Positions 15,867 through 23,942 are shown, numbered from the stretch's first letter. The stretch is 43,957 bases of DNA from Alistipes muris (GCF_943193205.1 NZ_CALPDD010000015.1:1-43957), one strand, 5' to 3'. Numbers and translations: made by a program. The notes: a model not told the origin generated them from the letters alone.

Positions 15867-17368
15867 TGCTGCCCGCGACGGACGACATAGCCGCCCGCCT
15901 CGGGGCGCTGCTCACCTACGACGCTTCTTCGCCGCTGATTTTCAGCAGCGGACTGTTTCTGTTCCTGTTCACCGGATTCCTGCTCCTCTACGCCGCGTTC
16001 CACCGCAGGCCGACCGCGCGCATCGTCTATGTCATCCTTTTCTCGCTCTACTTCTACTACAAGTCGAGCGGCATCTACTTCCTGCTGCTGATTTTCGCCG
16101 CCGCGAGCGACTACTGGATAGCCCGCGCCATCTTCAACACCATCGACCGGCGCACGAAACGCTGGCTCGTGGCGCTGAGCGTGGCCGTCAACCTCGGGAT
16201 GCTGGCCTATTTCAAGTATACCAACTTCTTCATCGAAATCTCCAACCAGCTCTTCGGGCAGGGGTTCCTCCAGTTTCAGAACATTTTCCTGCCGGTCGGC
16301 ATTTCGTTCTTCGTCTTCCAGTCGATGAGCTACACCATCGACGTCTACCGCGGACGGCTGTGGCCGCTCAACAACTGGCTCGACTACCTGTTTTACCTCT
16401 CGTTCTTCCCGCAGCTGGTCGCCGGACCCATCGTCCGCGCCCGCGACTTCATCCCCCAAATCCGGCAGAACCCCGTCATCGTCACGCGCGAAATGTTCGG
16501 CACGGGCATCTTTCTGATTCTGAGCGGTCTGTTCAAGAAAGCCGTCGTGTCGGACTTCATTTCGCTCAACTTCGTCGACCGCGTTTTCGACGAACCGCTG
16601 CTCTACACCGGATTCGAGTGCCTCATGGGCATCTACGGCTACGCCCTGCAAATCTACTGCGATTTCTCGGGCTACTCGGACATGGCCATCGGCATCGCGC
16701 TGCTCCTGGGATTCCGCTTTCCCAAGAACTTCGACGCCCCCTACAAGTCGGCCACCATCACCGAGTTCTGGCGGCGGTGGCACATCTCGCTCTCGTCGTG
16801 GCTGCGCGACTACCTCTACATCTCGCTCGGCGGCAACCGCAAGGGCCGGGCGCGGACCTACGCCAATCTGCTGATAACGATGATATTGGGCGGACTATGG
16901 CACGGGGCCGCCCTGCGGTTCGTACTTTGGGGCGCGTTGCACGGCGTGGCGCTGGCGCTCCACAAGCTGTGGATGTCGCTCGTTCCGGGAGCCAAGGCGA
17001 CCGGGGCCGAGATGCACCCCGTATGGCGCGGTCTGGGCATCTTGCTGACGTTCAACATAGTATGCTTCAGCTGGCTGCTGTTCCGCGCCGAATCCATGCA
17101 GACCGTCACCCTGATGCTCCACCAAATCGTCCGCAACTTCAACGCCCCGGTCATCCCGCAGGTGGTGGCCGGCTACACGGCGGTCTTCGCCCTTATCGCC
17201 GCCGGATACGCGCTGCACTTCCTGCCGAGCAGGGCCGACACCCTCGCCCGGCACACCGTCGCCCGGTCGCCGCTGCCCATGCAGGTGCTGCTCGTCGCCG
17301 CGATGATCTGGTGCGTCATGCAAATCAAGTCGAGCGACATACAGCCGTTCATCTATTTCCAGTTCTGA
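15863..17368 (+). CDS. MBOAT family O-acyltransferase
   Basis: A 501-residue multi-spanning membrane protein of the membrane-bound O-acyltransferase family (AlgI/DltB branch), moving acyl groups across the inner membrane to an envelope glycan. About ten membrane segments are seen. Signature parts are YFKYTNFF, LPVGISFFVFQSMSYTIDVYRG, the WRRWHISLSSWLRDYLYISLGGNRKG block and the catalytic-His segment GGLWHGAALRFVLWGALHG. The start at 15863 overlaps the SGNH stop. The operon context (Zn-peptidase, SGNH, MBOAT) supports an envelope-modification role. Confidence 0.93.
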   Translation: MMLPATDDIAARLGALLTYDASSPLIFSSGLFLFLFTGFLLLYAAFHRRPTARIVYVILFSLYFYYKSSGIYFLLLIFAAASDYWIARAIFNTIDRRTKRWLVALSVAVNLGMLAYFKYTNFFIEISNQLFGQGFLQFQNIFLPVGISFFVFQSMSYTIDVYRGRLWPLNNWLDYLFYLSFFPQLVAGPIVRARDFIPQIRQNPVIVTREMFGTGIFLILSGLFKKAVVSDFISLNFVDRVFDEPLLYTGFECLMGIYGYALQIYCDFSGYSDMAIGIALLLGFRFPKNFDAPYKSATITEFWRRWHISLSSWLRDYLYISLGGNRKGRARTYANLLITMILGGLWHGAALRFVLWGALHGVALALHKLWMSLVPGAKATGAEMHPVWRGLGILLTFNIVCFSWLLFRAESMQTVTLMLHQIVRNFNAPVIPQVVAGYTAVFALIAAGYALHFLPSRADTLARHTVARSPLPMQVLLVAAMIWCVMQIKSSDIQPFIYFQF

Positions 17369-17371
17369 ACA

Positions 17372-17434
17372 ATGAATATTTAATAGTGAATAGTGTCTGC
17401 CGAAATTATTCACTATTCATTATTAACCATTAAT
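17372..17434. repeat. Intergenic inverted repeat, AATGAATA/AATAGTGAATA family
   Basis: AATAGTGAATA and its complement TATTCACTATT, with further short A/T-rich arms, form an inverted repeat between the MBOAT and PAP2 genes. Closely similar sequence recurs at 43798-43881, so it is a dispersed intergenic element. It could form a hairpin that partly separates the two genes. Confidence 0.65.
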
Positions 17435-17445
17435 TCCCGCTTAAA

Positions 17446-18102
17446 GTGTACGACTTCGACCACGGCCTTTTCCTGGCGCTCAACTTCGACGGCGGTCCGG
17501 TCATGGACCGCATCATGCTCGCCGTTTCGAGCACGCTGCTGTGGCTGCCGCTCTACGGCCTGATCATGTGGCTCGTATGGCGCCGCTACGGGTGGCGCAG
17601 CCTGCTGATATTCATCGTGCTGATGTCGGCGGCCATCGCCCTTTCCGACATGGTTTCGGGCATCTTCAAGCACAACGGAGTGCTGGGCGGGCTGCTGCCC
17701 GACTTCCAGCCGCGCTGGCGGCCCATGTTCACCCCCGAACTCGAAGGGCTGGCCGTCGCACCCGATTCGCTCGTGGCTATCCGCCGCGCCGCCATGCCCG
17801 GCGACTGGGCGGTGCACGTTCCGGCCGGAGCCGTGAGCGGTCATTACGGCACCGTATCGGCCCACGCCGCCACCATCGTGGCCCTTGCCGTACTCTCGGT
17901 CAGCGTTATCCGCCGCCGCTGGTTCGCATGGCTCATGACCGCCTGCACGCTGCTTATCTGCTACTCGCGCATCTATCTGGCCAAGCACTTCCCGATGGAC
18001 TTGGTGTGGGGGGCGCTCGTCGGCGGGCTCCTCGGGTGGGGCGCCTGGCGGATTTTCCGACGCTTCGCCCGATACTTTGCCGACCGCAGAAACTGCCGCT
18101 GA
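17446..18102 (+). CDS. PAP2 family phosphatase
   Basis: A 218-residue membrane phosphatase of the type-2 phosphatidic acid phosphatase superfamily, probably acting on lipid phosphates such as undecaprenyl pyrophosphate; the substrate is inferred. Membrane segments include TLLWLPLYGLIMWLVW and LLIFIVLMSAAIALSDMVSGIF. The conserved motifs appear as PRWRPMF, SAHAATIVALAVL (the PSGH-type segment, with Ser-Ala-His) and YSRIYLAKHFPMD (the SR...H...D motif). The start codon is GTG at 17446. It may be part of the upstream acylation unit, although an inverted repeat lies between them. A 21-base direct repeat spans its stop region. Confidence 0.88.
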   Translation: MYDFDHGLFLALNFDGGPVMDRIMLAVSSTLLWLPLYGLIMWLVWRRYGWRSLLIFIVLMSAAIALSDMVSGIFKHNGVLGGLLPDFQPRWRPMFTPELEGLAVAPDSLVAIRRAAMPGDWAVHVPAGAVSGHYGTVSAHAATIVALAVLSVSVIRRRWFAWLMTACTLLICYSRIYLAKHFPMDLVWGALVGGLLGWGAWRIFRRFARYFADRRNCR

Positions 18103-18140
18103 ACACGCCGTTGAACCCACCGCAGAAACTGCCGCTGAAC
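18084..18140 (+). repeat. Direct repeat at the 3' end of the PAP2 gene
   Basis: Two perfect 21-base copies (18084-18104 and 18120-18140), 36 bases apart; the first contains the PAP2 stop codon (18100-18102). It looks like a small local duplication of the gene end. Confidence 0.7.
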
Positions 18141-18167
18141 CCGCCCCGTAAACCGCAGGCCCGACAC

Positions 18168-18202
18168 AAAAAAGCCGCCCCGACACCACGGAGCGGCTTT
18201 TT
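18168..18202. terminator. Bidirectional terminator between PAP2 and nuclease genes
   Basis: AAAAAGCCGC at 18169-18178 pairs with GCGGCTTTTT at 18193-18202. It lies between convergent genes and has A and T tracts on both sides, so it can serve both. Confidence 0.85.
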
Positions 18203-18218
18203 CATACGGCGTCGGCCG

Positions 18219-19625
18219 TCAGAATCCCCAGTCGGCCGAGTTGTAGCTTGCCTTGACCGAAGCCGGCACGTCCGGGAAGAATTCGATGCCCATCTTCTCC
18301 TCGATGAACGACACCGGAACGACCCTCCGGTTCAATTCGGCCGTGGCGCTCGTGCCCGAAAGCGTGGGGAACGCCTCGATCCAGAACCCGATGGCCTGCA
18401 ACTCGTCGGCCGTGCAGTCGGCGATGCGCTTGCCCGTGTTGCCTTTCTTGGTGCGCAGCGCCATCTTGAACTGGTGCGTCGGCATGATGCACATTTTCGA
18501 CAGGCTGCTGGTTGTCGGCTTCTTGTTGTAGTTCGACGCATCGTAATCGGCCCAGTCGTCGTGCTCGTAGTAGCAGCCCGCCACAAGGAACAGCGTGTCA
18601 GCGACGATGTTGATGTTCTGCGACCCGTCGTCGGCCGTGAAGTCGGTGTTCTTGTAGTCGTTCGTCCCCGAAAACAGGGTCTCCACGTAGCTCCACACCG
18701 TCGCGAAGTCGGAAGCCGCGGCACTCGACTGCGGCGCTATGTTGGTCGGGTGGAAGGTCTGTATGTTGAGCGCCGCATCTTTGCCGCCGCGCTCGCTCGA
18801 CATGCAAAGGTGGCCTTTCGACCAATAGCCTTTCTTGCCCAGGGACTTCAGCAGCGTGTTGCCCCAGAACTGGTAACCGTCGTAGATGCCGTCGCCCTCG
18901 CCGTCGTGCTTGTATATCTTCGACTGGTACCTCTCGTCGAGCGCCGGATCGGGAGCCCACGGGTCGGGGTCGGTGCGCCCCGTGCCGCCCTCGCGGTAGA
19001 CCGGATGCAGCGGATAGGCCACCCACACGGGATTGTGGCGCCGCGTATCGTAGCAATAGGAGTAGTTGCGCACGGTCTTCTTCGATTTCACGCTCTTGGA
19101 CCAATGGGTGAAGAACGCCCGGTCGTCCTTGAGGGCTGCCGTGCTGCCCGTCGGCGCCACCCAGTTGGAGGGAAGCTCCGGGAAACGGTAAGCCGGCACA
19201 GGCGTCGGGTCGGGGTCAGGGTCGGGATTCTCCCCCGCAGCCCGTGTCACCGTGATGGGCCCGCCCGTCGTACCGCCTGCCACCGGCCGCACGTTCACTT
19301 GGATAGAGATGCCCTGCGGCATCTGGACGATTCGGAACGACCCGACGCCCGAACCCGCAAAAGGCTCCGCCTTGACAAAGACGTCGCTGGGCGTATAGAT
19401 CACCTGCCACGCCGTATTCGACACCACCTGCACCGTATTGGCCGCAGGGTCCGTCTCGTCGAAGACGAACGACGCAGTCACGATTTGCGCGAACGGCTCT
19501 TCCCCGTTCTCGGCGTCATCGCCGCACGAAAGCGCACACAAGGCCATCAGCCCCATTATCAAACCCCTCCGGCATAGGAGGAGGGAACTCCGTCGTTTCC
19601 CGGCATCTCCAATCAATCGTTTCAT
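18219..19625 (-). CDS. Secreted DNA/RNA non-specific endonuclease lipoprotein with BACON-like domain
   Basis: A 468-residue envelope lipoprotein. The signal peptide ends LMALCALSCGDD (lipobox Cys34). Residues of about 45-130 resemble a BACON/Ig-like domain (VVSNTAWQVIYTPSDVFVKAEPFAGSGVGSFRI, ending PITVTRAAG), followed by a Pro/Asp linker (DPDPDPTPVP). The C-terminal part is of the NUC endonuclease family: RNYSYCYDTRRHNPVWVAYPL, then GYWSKGHLCMSSER in the active-site position and NIQTFHPTNIAPQ with the metal-binding Asn. The usual DRGH motif reads SKGH here, keeping the general-base His. Function in nucleic-acid degradation outside the cell is inferred. Confidence 0.85.
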   Translation of the reverse strand: MKRLIGDAGKRRSSLLLCRRGLIMGLMALCALSCGDDAENGEEPFAQIVTASFVFDETDPAANTVQVVSNTAWQVIYTPSDVFVKAEPFAGSGVGSFRIVQMPQGISIQVNVRPVAGGTTGGPITVTRAAGENPDPDPDPTPVPAYRFPELPSNWVAPTGSTAALKDDRAFFTHWSKSVKSKKTVRNYSYCYDTRRHNPVWVAYPLHPVYREGGTGRTDPDPWAPDPALDERYQSKIYKHDGEGDGIYDGYQFWGNTLLKSLGKKGYWSKGHLCMSSERGGKDAALNIQTFHPTNIAPQSSAAASDFATVWSYVETLFSGTNDYKNTDFTADDGSQNINIVADTLFLVAGCYYEHDDWADYDASNYNKKPTTSSLSKMCIMPTHQFKMALRTKKGNTGKRIADCTADELQAIGFWIEAFPTLSGTSATAELNRRVVPVSFIEEKMGIEFFPDVPASVKASYNSADWGF

Positions 19626-19659
19626 CGCTCATTCGGTTCCGGCCCGAGGCCGATTGTTG

Positions 19660-19667
19660 CAAATATA
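19660..19667 (-). promoter_or_regulatory. Probable -7 element of the nuclease gene
   Basis: The minus strand reads TATATTTG, 34 bases before the start codon at 19625. No TTG is seen at the -33 distance. Confidence 0.45.
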
Positions 19668-19700
19668 CGGATTCACAACTTAATATTCGCCTTTTTTCAT

Positions 19701-19708
19701 TACTTTTG
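19701..19708 (+). promoter_or_regulatory. Probable -7 element of lysS
   Basis: TACTTTTG fits TAnnTTTG, 35 bases before the lysS start at 19744. There is no clear -33 TTG. Confidence 0.45.
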
Positions 19709-19743
19709 CACGGATAAACCGACAACATAAAAACGACATACAC

Positions 19744-21465
19744 ATGACCATCGAACTCAGTGAACAGGAACAGCTCCGGCGGCAGTCGCTCGCCGCGCTG
19801 CGCGAGTTGGGCATCGAACCCTACCCCGCCGCCCGTTACGAGGTGACGGCTACGACCCATGAAATCGCCGAGGGCTTCGACCCTGCCAAGGGCAATTTCC
19901 AGGAGGTCCGCATCGCCGGACGCATCATGTCGCGCCGCATCATGGGCAGCGCGTCGTTCTTCGAGCTCCAGGACCACACGGGCCGCATCCAGGTCTACAT
20001 CCGCCGCGACGACATCTGCCCCGAGGGCGACCCGACGCTCTACAACACGGTCTTCAAGAAACTGCTCGACATCGGCGACTTCATCGGCGTAGAGGGCTTC
20101 GCGTTCCACACCAACACGGGCGAGCTGTCGGTCCACTGCCGCAAGTTCACCGTGCTGTCGAAGTCGGTGCGGCCGCTTCCGGTGGTCAAGGAAAAGGACG
20201 GCAAGACGTTCGACGCCTTCACCGACCCCGAAATCCGCTACCGCCAACGCTACCTCGACCTGATTGTCAATCCGCAGGTCAAGGAGACGTTCGTCAAGCG
20301 GGCCAAAATCATGGCCACGATGCGCGACTTCTTCAACGAACGCGGCTACATCGAAGTCGAGACCCCCATTCTCCAGCCCATTCCGGGCGGCGCTTCAGCC
20401 CGGCCGTTCATCACGCACCACAACTCGCTGGACATCGACCTCTACCTGCGCATCGCCACCGAACTCTACCTTAAGAAACTGATTGTCGGGGGCTTCGACG
20501 GCGTCTACGAATTCGGCAAGAACTTCCGCAACGAAGGCATGGACCGCACGCACAACCCCGAATTCACGTGCATGGAGATTTATGTGGCCTACAAGGACTA
20601 TCTGTGGATGATGGAATTCACCGAACAGATGCTCGAACGGGTGGCTATGGCCACCAACGGGACCACGGAACTGACCATCGACGGCAAGGCCGTGTCGTTC
20701 AAGGCGCCGTTCCGCCGTGTGACGATGACCGACCTCATCCGCGAAAAGACGGGCTACGACATCACGGGCCAAAGCGAAGAACAGCTGCGCGAAGCCTGCA
20801 AGCGGCTCAACGTCGAAATCGACGACACGATGGGCAAAGGCAAGCTCATCGACGCCATTTTCGGGCAATACTGCGAGGAGGAACTCATCCAGCCTACGTT
20901 CGTGACCGACTACCCCATCGAAATGTCGCCCCTCTGCAAGCGCCACCGCGAAAATCCCGACCTGACCGAACGCTTCGAGCTGTTCGTCAACGGCAAGGAA
21001 CTCTGCAACGCCTACTCCGAGCTGAACGACCCCATCGACCAGCTCGAACGCTTCCAGGAACAGCTGCGCCTCTCGGAAAAGGGCGACGACGAAGCGATGT
21101 TCATCGACACGGATTTCGTCCGTGCGCTCGAATACGGCATGCCCTCGTGCTCGGGCATGGGTATCGGCATCGACCGCCTGACGATGTTCATGACGGGGCA
21201 GACCTCCATCCAGGACGTGCTGTTCTTCCCGCAGATGCGTCCCGAAAAGAAAGCCGTCAGCGACCCGGCCGAGAAGTACATCGAAATCGGCGTGCCCGAG
21301 GAATGGGTGCCCGTCATCCAGAAGATGGGTTATCTGACGGTCGATTCGCTCCGCAAGCTCTCGGCGGGCAAGTTCTTCAACGACCTCTGCGGGTTCAACA
21401 AGAAGAACAAGCTCGGTCTGAAAGCCCCCTCGATGGAGGAGGTCAAAAAGTGGTGCGAGGAATAG
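19744..21465 (+). CDS. lysS: Lysyl-tRNA synthetase, class II
   Basis: Charges tRNA-Lys. The 573-residue protein has the N-terminal OB-fold anticodon-binding domain (about residues 55-165, VRIAGRIMSRRIMGSASFFEL). The class II catalytic core follows: motif 1 region RDFFNERGYIEVETPIL, motif 2 FRNEGMDRTHNPEFTCMEIY, and motif 3 SGMGIGIDRLTMF. A C-terminal extension of about 70 residues (IEIGVPEEWVPVIQKMGYLTV to the end), ending in a helix, is longer than in E. coli and is seen in Bacteroidetes homologues. It is followed after three bases by a membrane reading frame open into tpiA. Confidence 0.97.
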   Translation: MTIELSEQEQLRRQSLAALRELGIEPYPAARYEVTATTHEIAEGFDPAKGNFQEVRIAGRIMSRRIMGSASFFELQDHTGRIQVYIRRDDICPEGDPTLYNTVFKKLLDIGDFIGVEGFAFHTNTGELSVHCRKFTVLSKSVRPLPVVKEKDGKTFDAFTDPEIRYRQRYLDLIVNPQVKETFVKRAKIMATMRDFFNERGYIEVETPILQPIPGGASARPFITHHNSLDIDLYLRIATELYLKKLIVGGFDGVYEFGKNFRNEGMDRTHNPEFTCMEIYVAYKDYLWMMEFTEQMLERVAMATNGTTELTIDGKAVSFKAPFRRVTMTDLIREKTGYDITGQSEEQLREACKRLNVEIDDTMGKGKLIDAIFGQYCEEELIQPTFVTDYPIEMSPLCKRHRENPDLTERFELFVNGKELCNAYSELNDPIDQLERFQEQLRLSEKGDDEAMFIDTDFVRALEYGMPSCSGMGIGIDRLTMFMTGQTSIQDVLFFPQMRPEKKAVSDPAEKYIEIGVPEEWVPVIQKMGYLTVDSLRKLSAGKFFNDLCGFNKKNKLGLKAPSMEEVKKWCEE

Positions 21466-21468
21466 CCT

Positions 21469-21765
21469 ATGTCCACAATCAACGGTGCGACGCTTGGCAC
21501 GGTGTGGATGGCGCTCGCTGCGGCTCTCCTGATTTTCGTCTGGTGGCTGTCGTTGCGGCGGGTGCTGCCCCGAATGACACCGAAGCACCGGAACCGAATG
21601 CTGTTATGGACCTATGCCGTACCCCTTCTCGCGGGGCTGATCTTTCCGCTCACGGACGATGCGGGGCATCCCGGCAAACGGTTCATGCTGAAACTGCTCC
21701 TCCTGCTCGCATGGGTGCTATTGACTGCAATCGTATACAACATAATCTATAAAAACAAACCGAAC
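21469..21765 (+). CDS. Small membrane domain open in frame into tpiA
   Basis: A 99-codon stretch with no stop of its own; it reads straight into the tpiA start at 21766. It begins with ATG three bases after the lysS stop and encodes three hydrophobic segments: [38 protein letters not shown] and [24 protein letters not shown], with a short loop DDAGHPGKR. Codon use is normal for the window, so it is very likely coding. Either it is a membrane anchor fused to triosephosphate isomerase (351 residues in total) or a separate protein that has lost its stop with tpiA starting internally. I do not recognise the membrane domain. Confidence 0.55.
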
Positions 21766-22524
21766 ATGAGAAAGAAAATCGTAGCCGGCAACTGGAAGAT
21801 GAACACGCTTCCGGCCGAGGGCGTGGAACTGGCCAAAGGGGTCGCCGCAGGCCGCGGCGAAGTGTGCAAGTGCGTGGACTTCATCGTCTGCCCGCCGTTC
21901 ACCCACCTGTCGACGGTAGCCGAAGCACTCAAGGGCTCGGACATCGCGCTGGGCGCGCAGAACTGCGCCGCCGAGGAAAAAGGCGCCTACACGGGCGAAG
22001 TGGCAGCCTCAATGATTGCAGCGCTGGGCTGCAAGTATGTGATCCTGGGCCACTCGGAGCGCCGCCAATACTACGGCGAGACCTCCGAAACCCTCAACAA
22101 GAAGATGACGCAGGTCTACGCCAACGGGCTGACCCCCATCTATTGCGTGGGCGAGAACCTCGACGAACGCGAGGCCGGCAAGCACTTCGACGTCGTGAAG
22201 CAACAAATCGAGGAAGTGGTCTACAACCTCACGGCCGAGCAGTTCAAGAATCTGGTCATCGCCTATGAACCCGTCTGGGCCATCGGTACGGGCAAGACCG
22301 CCACGGCCGAGCAGGCACAGGAAATCCATGCCTACATCCGCAAGGTGCTGGCCGACAAGTTCGGCGCCGCAGCCGACGAGTGCGCCATCCTCTACGGCGG
22401 TTCGTGCAAACCCTCCAACGCGGCCGAAATCTTCGCCAAGGAAGATGTGGACGGCGGTCTGATCGGCGGTGCCGCCCTCAAGGCCGATGACTTCCTGGCC
22501 ATCGGCAAGGGCTTCGGGAAATAA
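21766..22524 (+). CDS. tpiA: Triosephosphate isomerase
   Basis: Interconverts dihydroxyacetone phosphate and glyceraldehyde 3-phosphate in glycolysis. From the internal ATG the product is 252 residues, the normal family length. Catalytic and binding residues are all present: Asn9 and Lys11 in [13 protein letters not shown], the catalytic His in [13 protein letters not shown], the catalytic Glu in [17 protein letters not shown] (lid loop included), and the phosphate loop YGGSCKPSN plus [11 protein letters not shown]. The frame is open upstream to 21469, giving an optional membrane-anchored form. A strong terminator follows. Confidence 0.95.
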   Translation: MRKKIVAGNWKMNTLPAEGVELAKGVAAGRGEVCKCVDFIVCPPFTHLSTVAEALKGSDIALGAQNCAAEEKGAYTGEVAASMIAALGCKYVILGHSERRQYYGETSETLNKKMTQVYANGLTPIYCVGENLDEREAGKHFDVVKQQIEEVVYNLTAEQFKNLVIAYEPVWAIGTGKTATAEQAQEIHAYIRKVLADKFGAAADECAILYGGSCKPSNAAEIFAKEDVDGGLIGGAALKADDFLAIGKGFGK

Positions 22525-22544
22525 ACCTGTTTCCCAAAACAACG

Positions 22545-22577
22545 AAAAACGAGGAGAACGATTTCTCCTCGTTTTTT
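22545..22577 (+). terminator. Intrinsic terminator after tpiA
   Basis: AAAAACGAGGAGAA (22545-22558) pairs with TTCTCCTCGTTTTT around a four-base loop and is followed by more T. It closes the lysS-tpiA unit. Confidence 0.88.
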
Positions 22578-22657
22578 ATTTGCCTGCCGCCCTTTCAGCA
22601 CCCGGGCTCCCCAAAACAAAAATTCCGGCCCTAACTTGCGTAAGACCGGAACCCGAT

Positions 22658-22732
22658 TGGTAGTGGATAGGGGATTCGAACCCCTATGTCATGCGTGAGA
22701 GGCATGTATCCTAACCCTTAGATGAATCCACC
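22658..22732 (-). tRNA. tRNA-Glu (anticodon CTC)
   Basis: On the minus strand it folds as a cloverleaf. The acceptor stem GGTGGAT pairs with ATCCACT (first pair G-T). The anticodon stem CATGC/GCATG encloses CTCTCAC, giving anticodon CTC for GAG. The T stem AGGGG/CCCCT encloses TTCGAAT. CCA is encoded at 22658-22660. The gene is 72 bases plus CCA. Confidence 0.95.
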
Positions 22733-22749
22733 GGATGATTTTGCTGGGG

Positions 22750-22780
22750 CAAAGATAGCGCGAATTCGGCAAACTGCAAA
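22750..22780 (-). promoter_or_regulatory. Promoter of tRNA-Glu
   Basis: Minus strand: TTTG (22777-22780), a 19-base spacer, TATCTTTG (22750-22757). The predicted transcript start is about ten bases before the mature tRNA 5' end at 22732. Confidence 0.8.
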
Positions 22781-22939
22781 ATTTTTGCACCCCATTGTAC
22801 AAAATTTTTCGCGGCGGGTTTCTTTTTCCCCGCTTTTTGTCTATATTTACATTCGGAACGGTCCCGTTCGGGCGGCTGTACCGAACTCCGGCACAGCCCG
22901 AACAACCCCGCAACGACCGTTCCGCAAAATCGTGCGCCC

Positions 22940-23677
22940 ATGAAAACATCCCGCATTCTCGCTGCCGCGCTTCTTGTCGCCGCTTCGACCGCCTGCTCCG
23001 ACCGTCCCGTGAAACCCCGTTTCACCGCCTCGGTACTCGATACGCTTCTTGTCCGGCCCACCTACGACTGTCAGGTGGATTACCGTTTCGCGACCATCGC
23101 CAACGCCCGCAAGTCCGAAGCCCTGCAAGCTATCGAACAGAGCAACATCAATTATTTCTTCGAGCTGGAAGACTTCGAGGGTCCGGCCGCCGCGGCCATC
23201 GCCGAATCGCTCCGGCAGACCGACCAACAGCTGACGCTGCCCGAATCGCTCCGCCCCGAGCGGAAAGCCGAATACGAAATTTCGGTCGAAAGCGAAGGTT
23301 CGGTCGTCGACACGCTGCTTTGCTACATGATTTACAGGTCCAGCTACCTCGGCGGTGCCCACGGCATGTATTCCACTGAATACCACACCTATTCGCTCGC
23401 CGACGGCTACGAGCTGTCGGCCGCCGACCTCCTCGGCGAGGAGAAGATGGAGCCCTTGCAGGCGCTGATCCGCACCAAGCTCTGCCAAACCTACAACGCC
23501 GCCAACGACGAAGAGCTCTCCGCCGCAGGCTTCTTCCCCGACTACATATCGGTGACCGACAATTTCCGCATCACGCCCGAGGGGATGATTTTCCACTACA
23601 ACCCCTACGAAATCGCCTGCTACGCCAACGGCGAAATCGACGTCGAAGTTACGCACGAGGAGCTGGAGGCGCTCTGA
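22940..23677 (+). CDS. DUF3298 (RsiV-like) lipoprotein
   Basis: A 245-residue lipoprotein: signal MKTSRILAAALLVAASTACSDRP with lipobox Cys19. The body matches the DUF4163/DUF3298 layout: an N-terminal strand-helix segment (YDCQVDYRFATIANARKSEALQAIEQSNINYFF), the central YRSSYLGGAHGMYSTEYHTYSLADGYELSAADLL, and the C-terminal DUF3298 signature FRITPEGMIFHYNPYEIACYANGEIDVEV. In RsiV this fold binds lysozyme; no such role can be claimed here. A weak -7-like TATATTTA at 22842 precedes it. The terminator at 23712-23749 follows. Confidence 0.82.
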   Translation: MKTSRILAAALLVAASTACSDRPVKPRFTASVLDTLLVRPTYDCQVDYRFATIANARKSEALQAIEQSNINYFFELEDFEGPAAAAIAESLRQTDQQLTLPESLRPERKAEYEISVESEGSVVDTLLCYMIYRSSYLGGAHGMYSTEYHTYSLADGYELSAADLLGEEKMEPLQALIRTKLCQTYNAANDEELSAAGFFPDYISVTDNFRITPEGMIFHYNPYEIACYANGEIDVEVTHEELEAL

Positions 23678-23711
23678 CACTCGCTTCCGCTGGCCGGAAG
23701 GCCGCACAAAC

Positions 23712-23749
23712 AAAAAAGGTCCGGGATCTTGCGATCCGGACCTTTTTTC
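23712..23749. terminator. Bidirectional terminator shared by DUF3298 gene and ncRNA
   Basis: AAAAAAGGTCCGG...GATC, loop TTGC, then GATCCGGACCTTTTTT, with one bulged G. It ends the DUF3298 gene on the plus strand and the ncRNA candidate on the minus strand. Confidence 0.88.
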
Positions 23750-23905
23750 AGCGGGAACCACCCCACCGAAAAACGAGGGTGAATCGGAGGTATTCGACCC
23801 CTCGGACGAGCACCGCCCTCGAAGTCTTAGCAGCAGTCTCCCTACTGCAACCTGCCGATCTCCTCAACCAACCTAAAACTACTAACCTAAATGAACCTTA
23901 AAACT
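23712..23905 (-). ncRNA. Structured non-coding RNA candidate (about 195 nt)
   Basis: A transcript is bounded by a perfect promoter (TTG-20-TATCTTTG at 23912-23942) and a strong terminator, with no credible open frame. The predicted RNA can form nested helices: GAUCGG with CCGAUU as a closing stem, a GCAGU/ACUGC hairpin, and GACUUC/GGGGUC enclosing GGGCG/CGUCC. The 5' part is A/U-rich with AGGTTAGTAGTTTTAGGTTGG. Size and rod-like pairing would suit a 6S-type or a Bacteroidales-1-type RNA, but I cannot confirm either. tmRNA, SRP RNA and RNase P hallmarks were not found. Confidence 0.65.
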
Positions 23906-23911
23906 TCACTG

Positions 23912-23942
23912 CAAAGATAAGGCGAAAAATCGAACCGCGCAA
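23912..23942 (-). promoter_or_regulatory. Promoter of the ncRNA candidate
   Basis: Minus strand: TTG (23940-23942), a 20-base spacer, TATCTTTG (23912-23919), preceded by a very A/T-rich stretch (23943-23990) typical of strong promoters. Confidence 0.8.

Noticed and set aside
21718..21765. A promoter for tpiA (TTGACT...TAATCT) inside the membrane domain
   Set aside because: It resembles the E. coli sigma-70 pattern, not the TTTG/TAnnTTTG pattern used elsewhere in this window, so it is probably chance.
23712..23905. tmRNA, SRP RNA or RNase P RNA as identity of the ncRNA
   Set aside because: None of the conserved core sequences of these RNAs was seen, and there is no tag-encoding frame or tRNA-like end.
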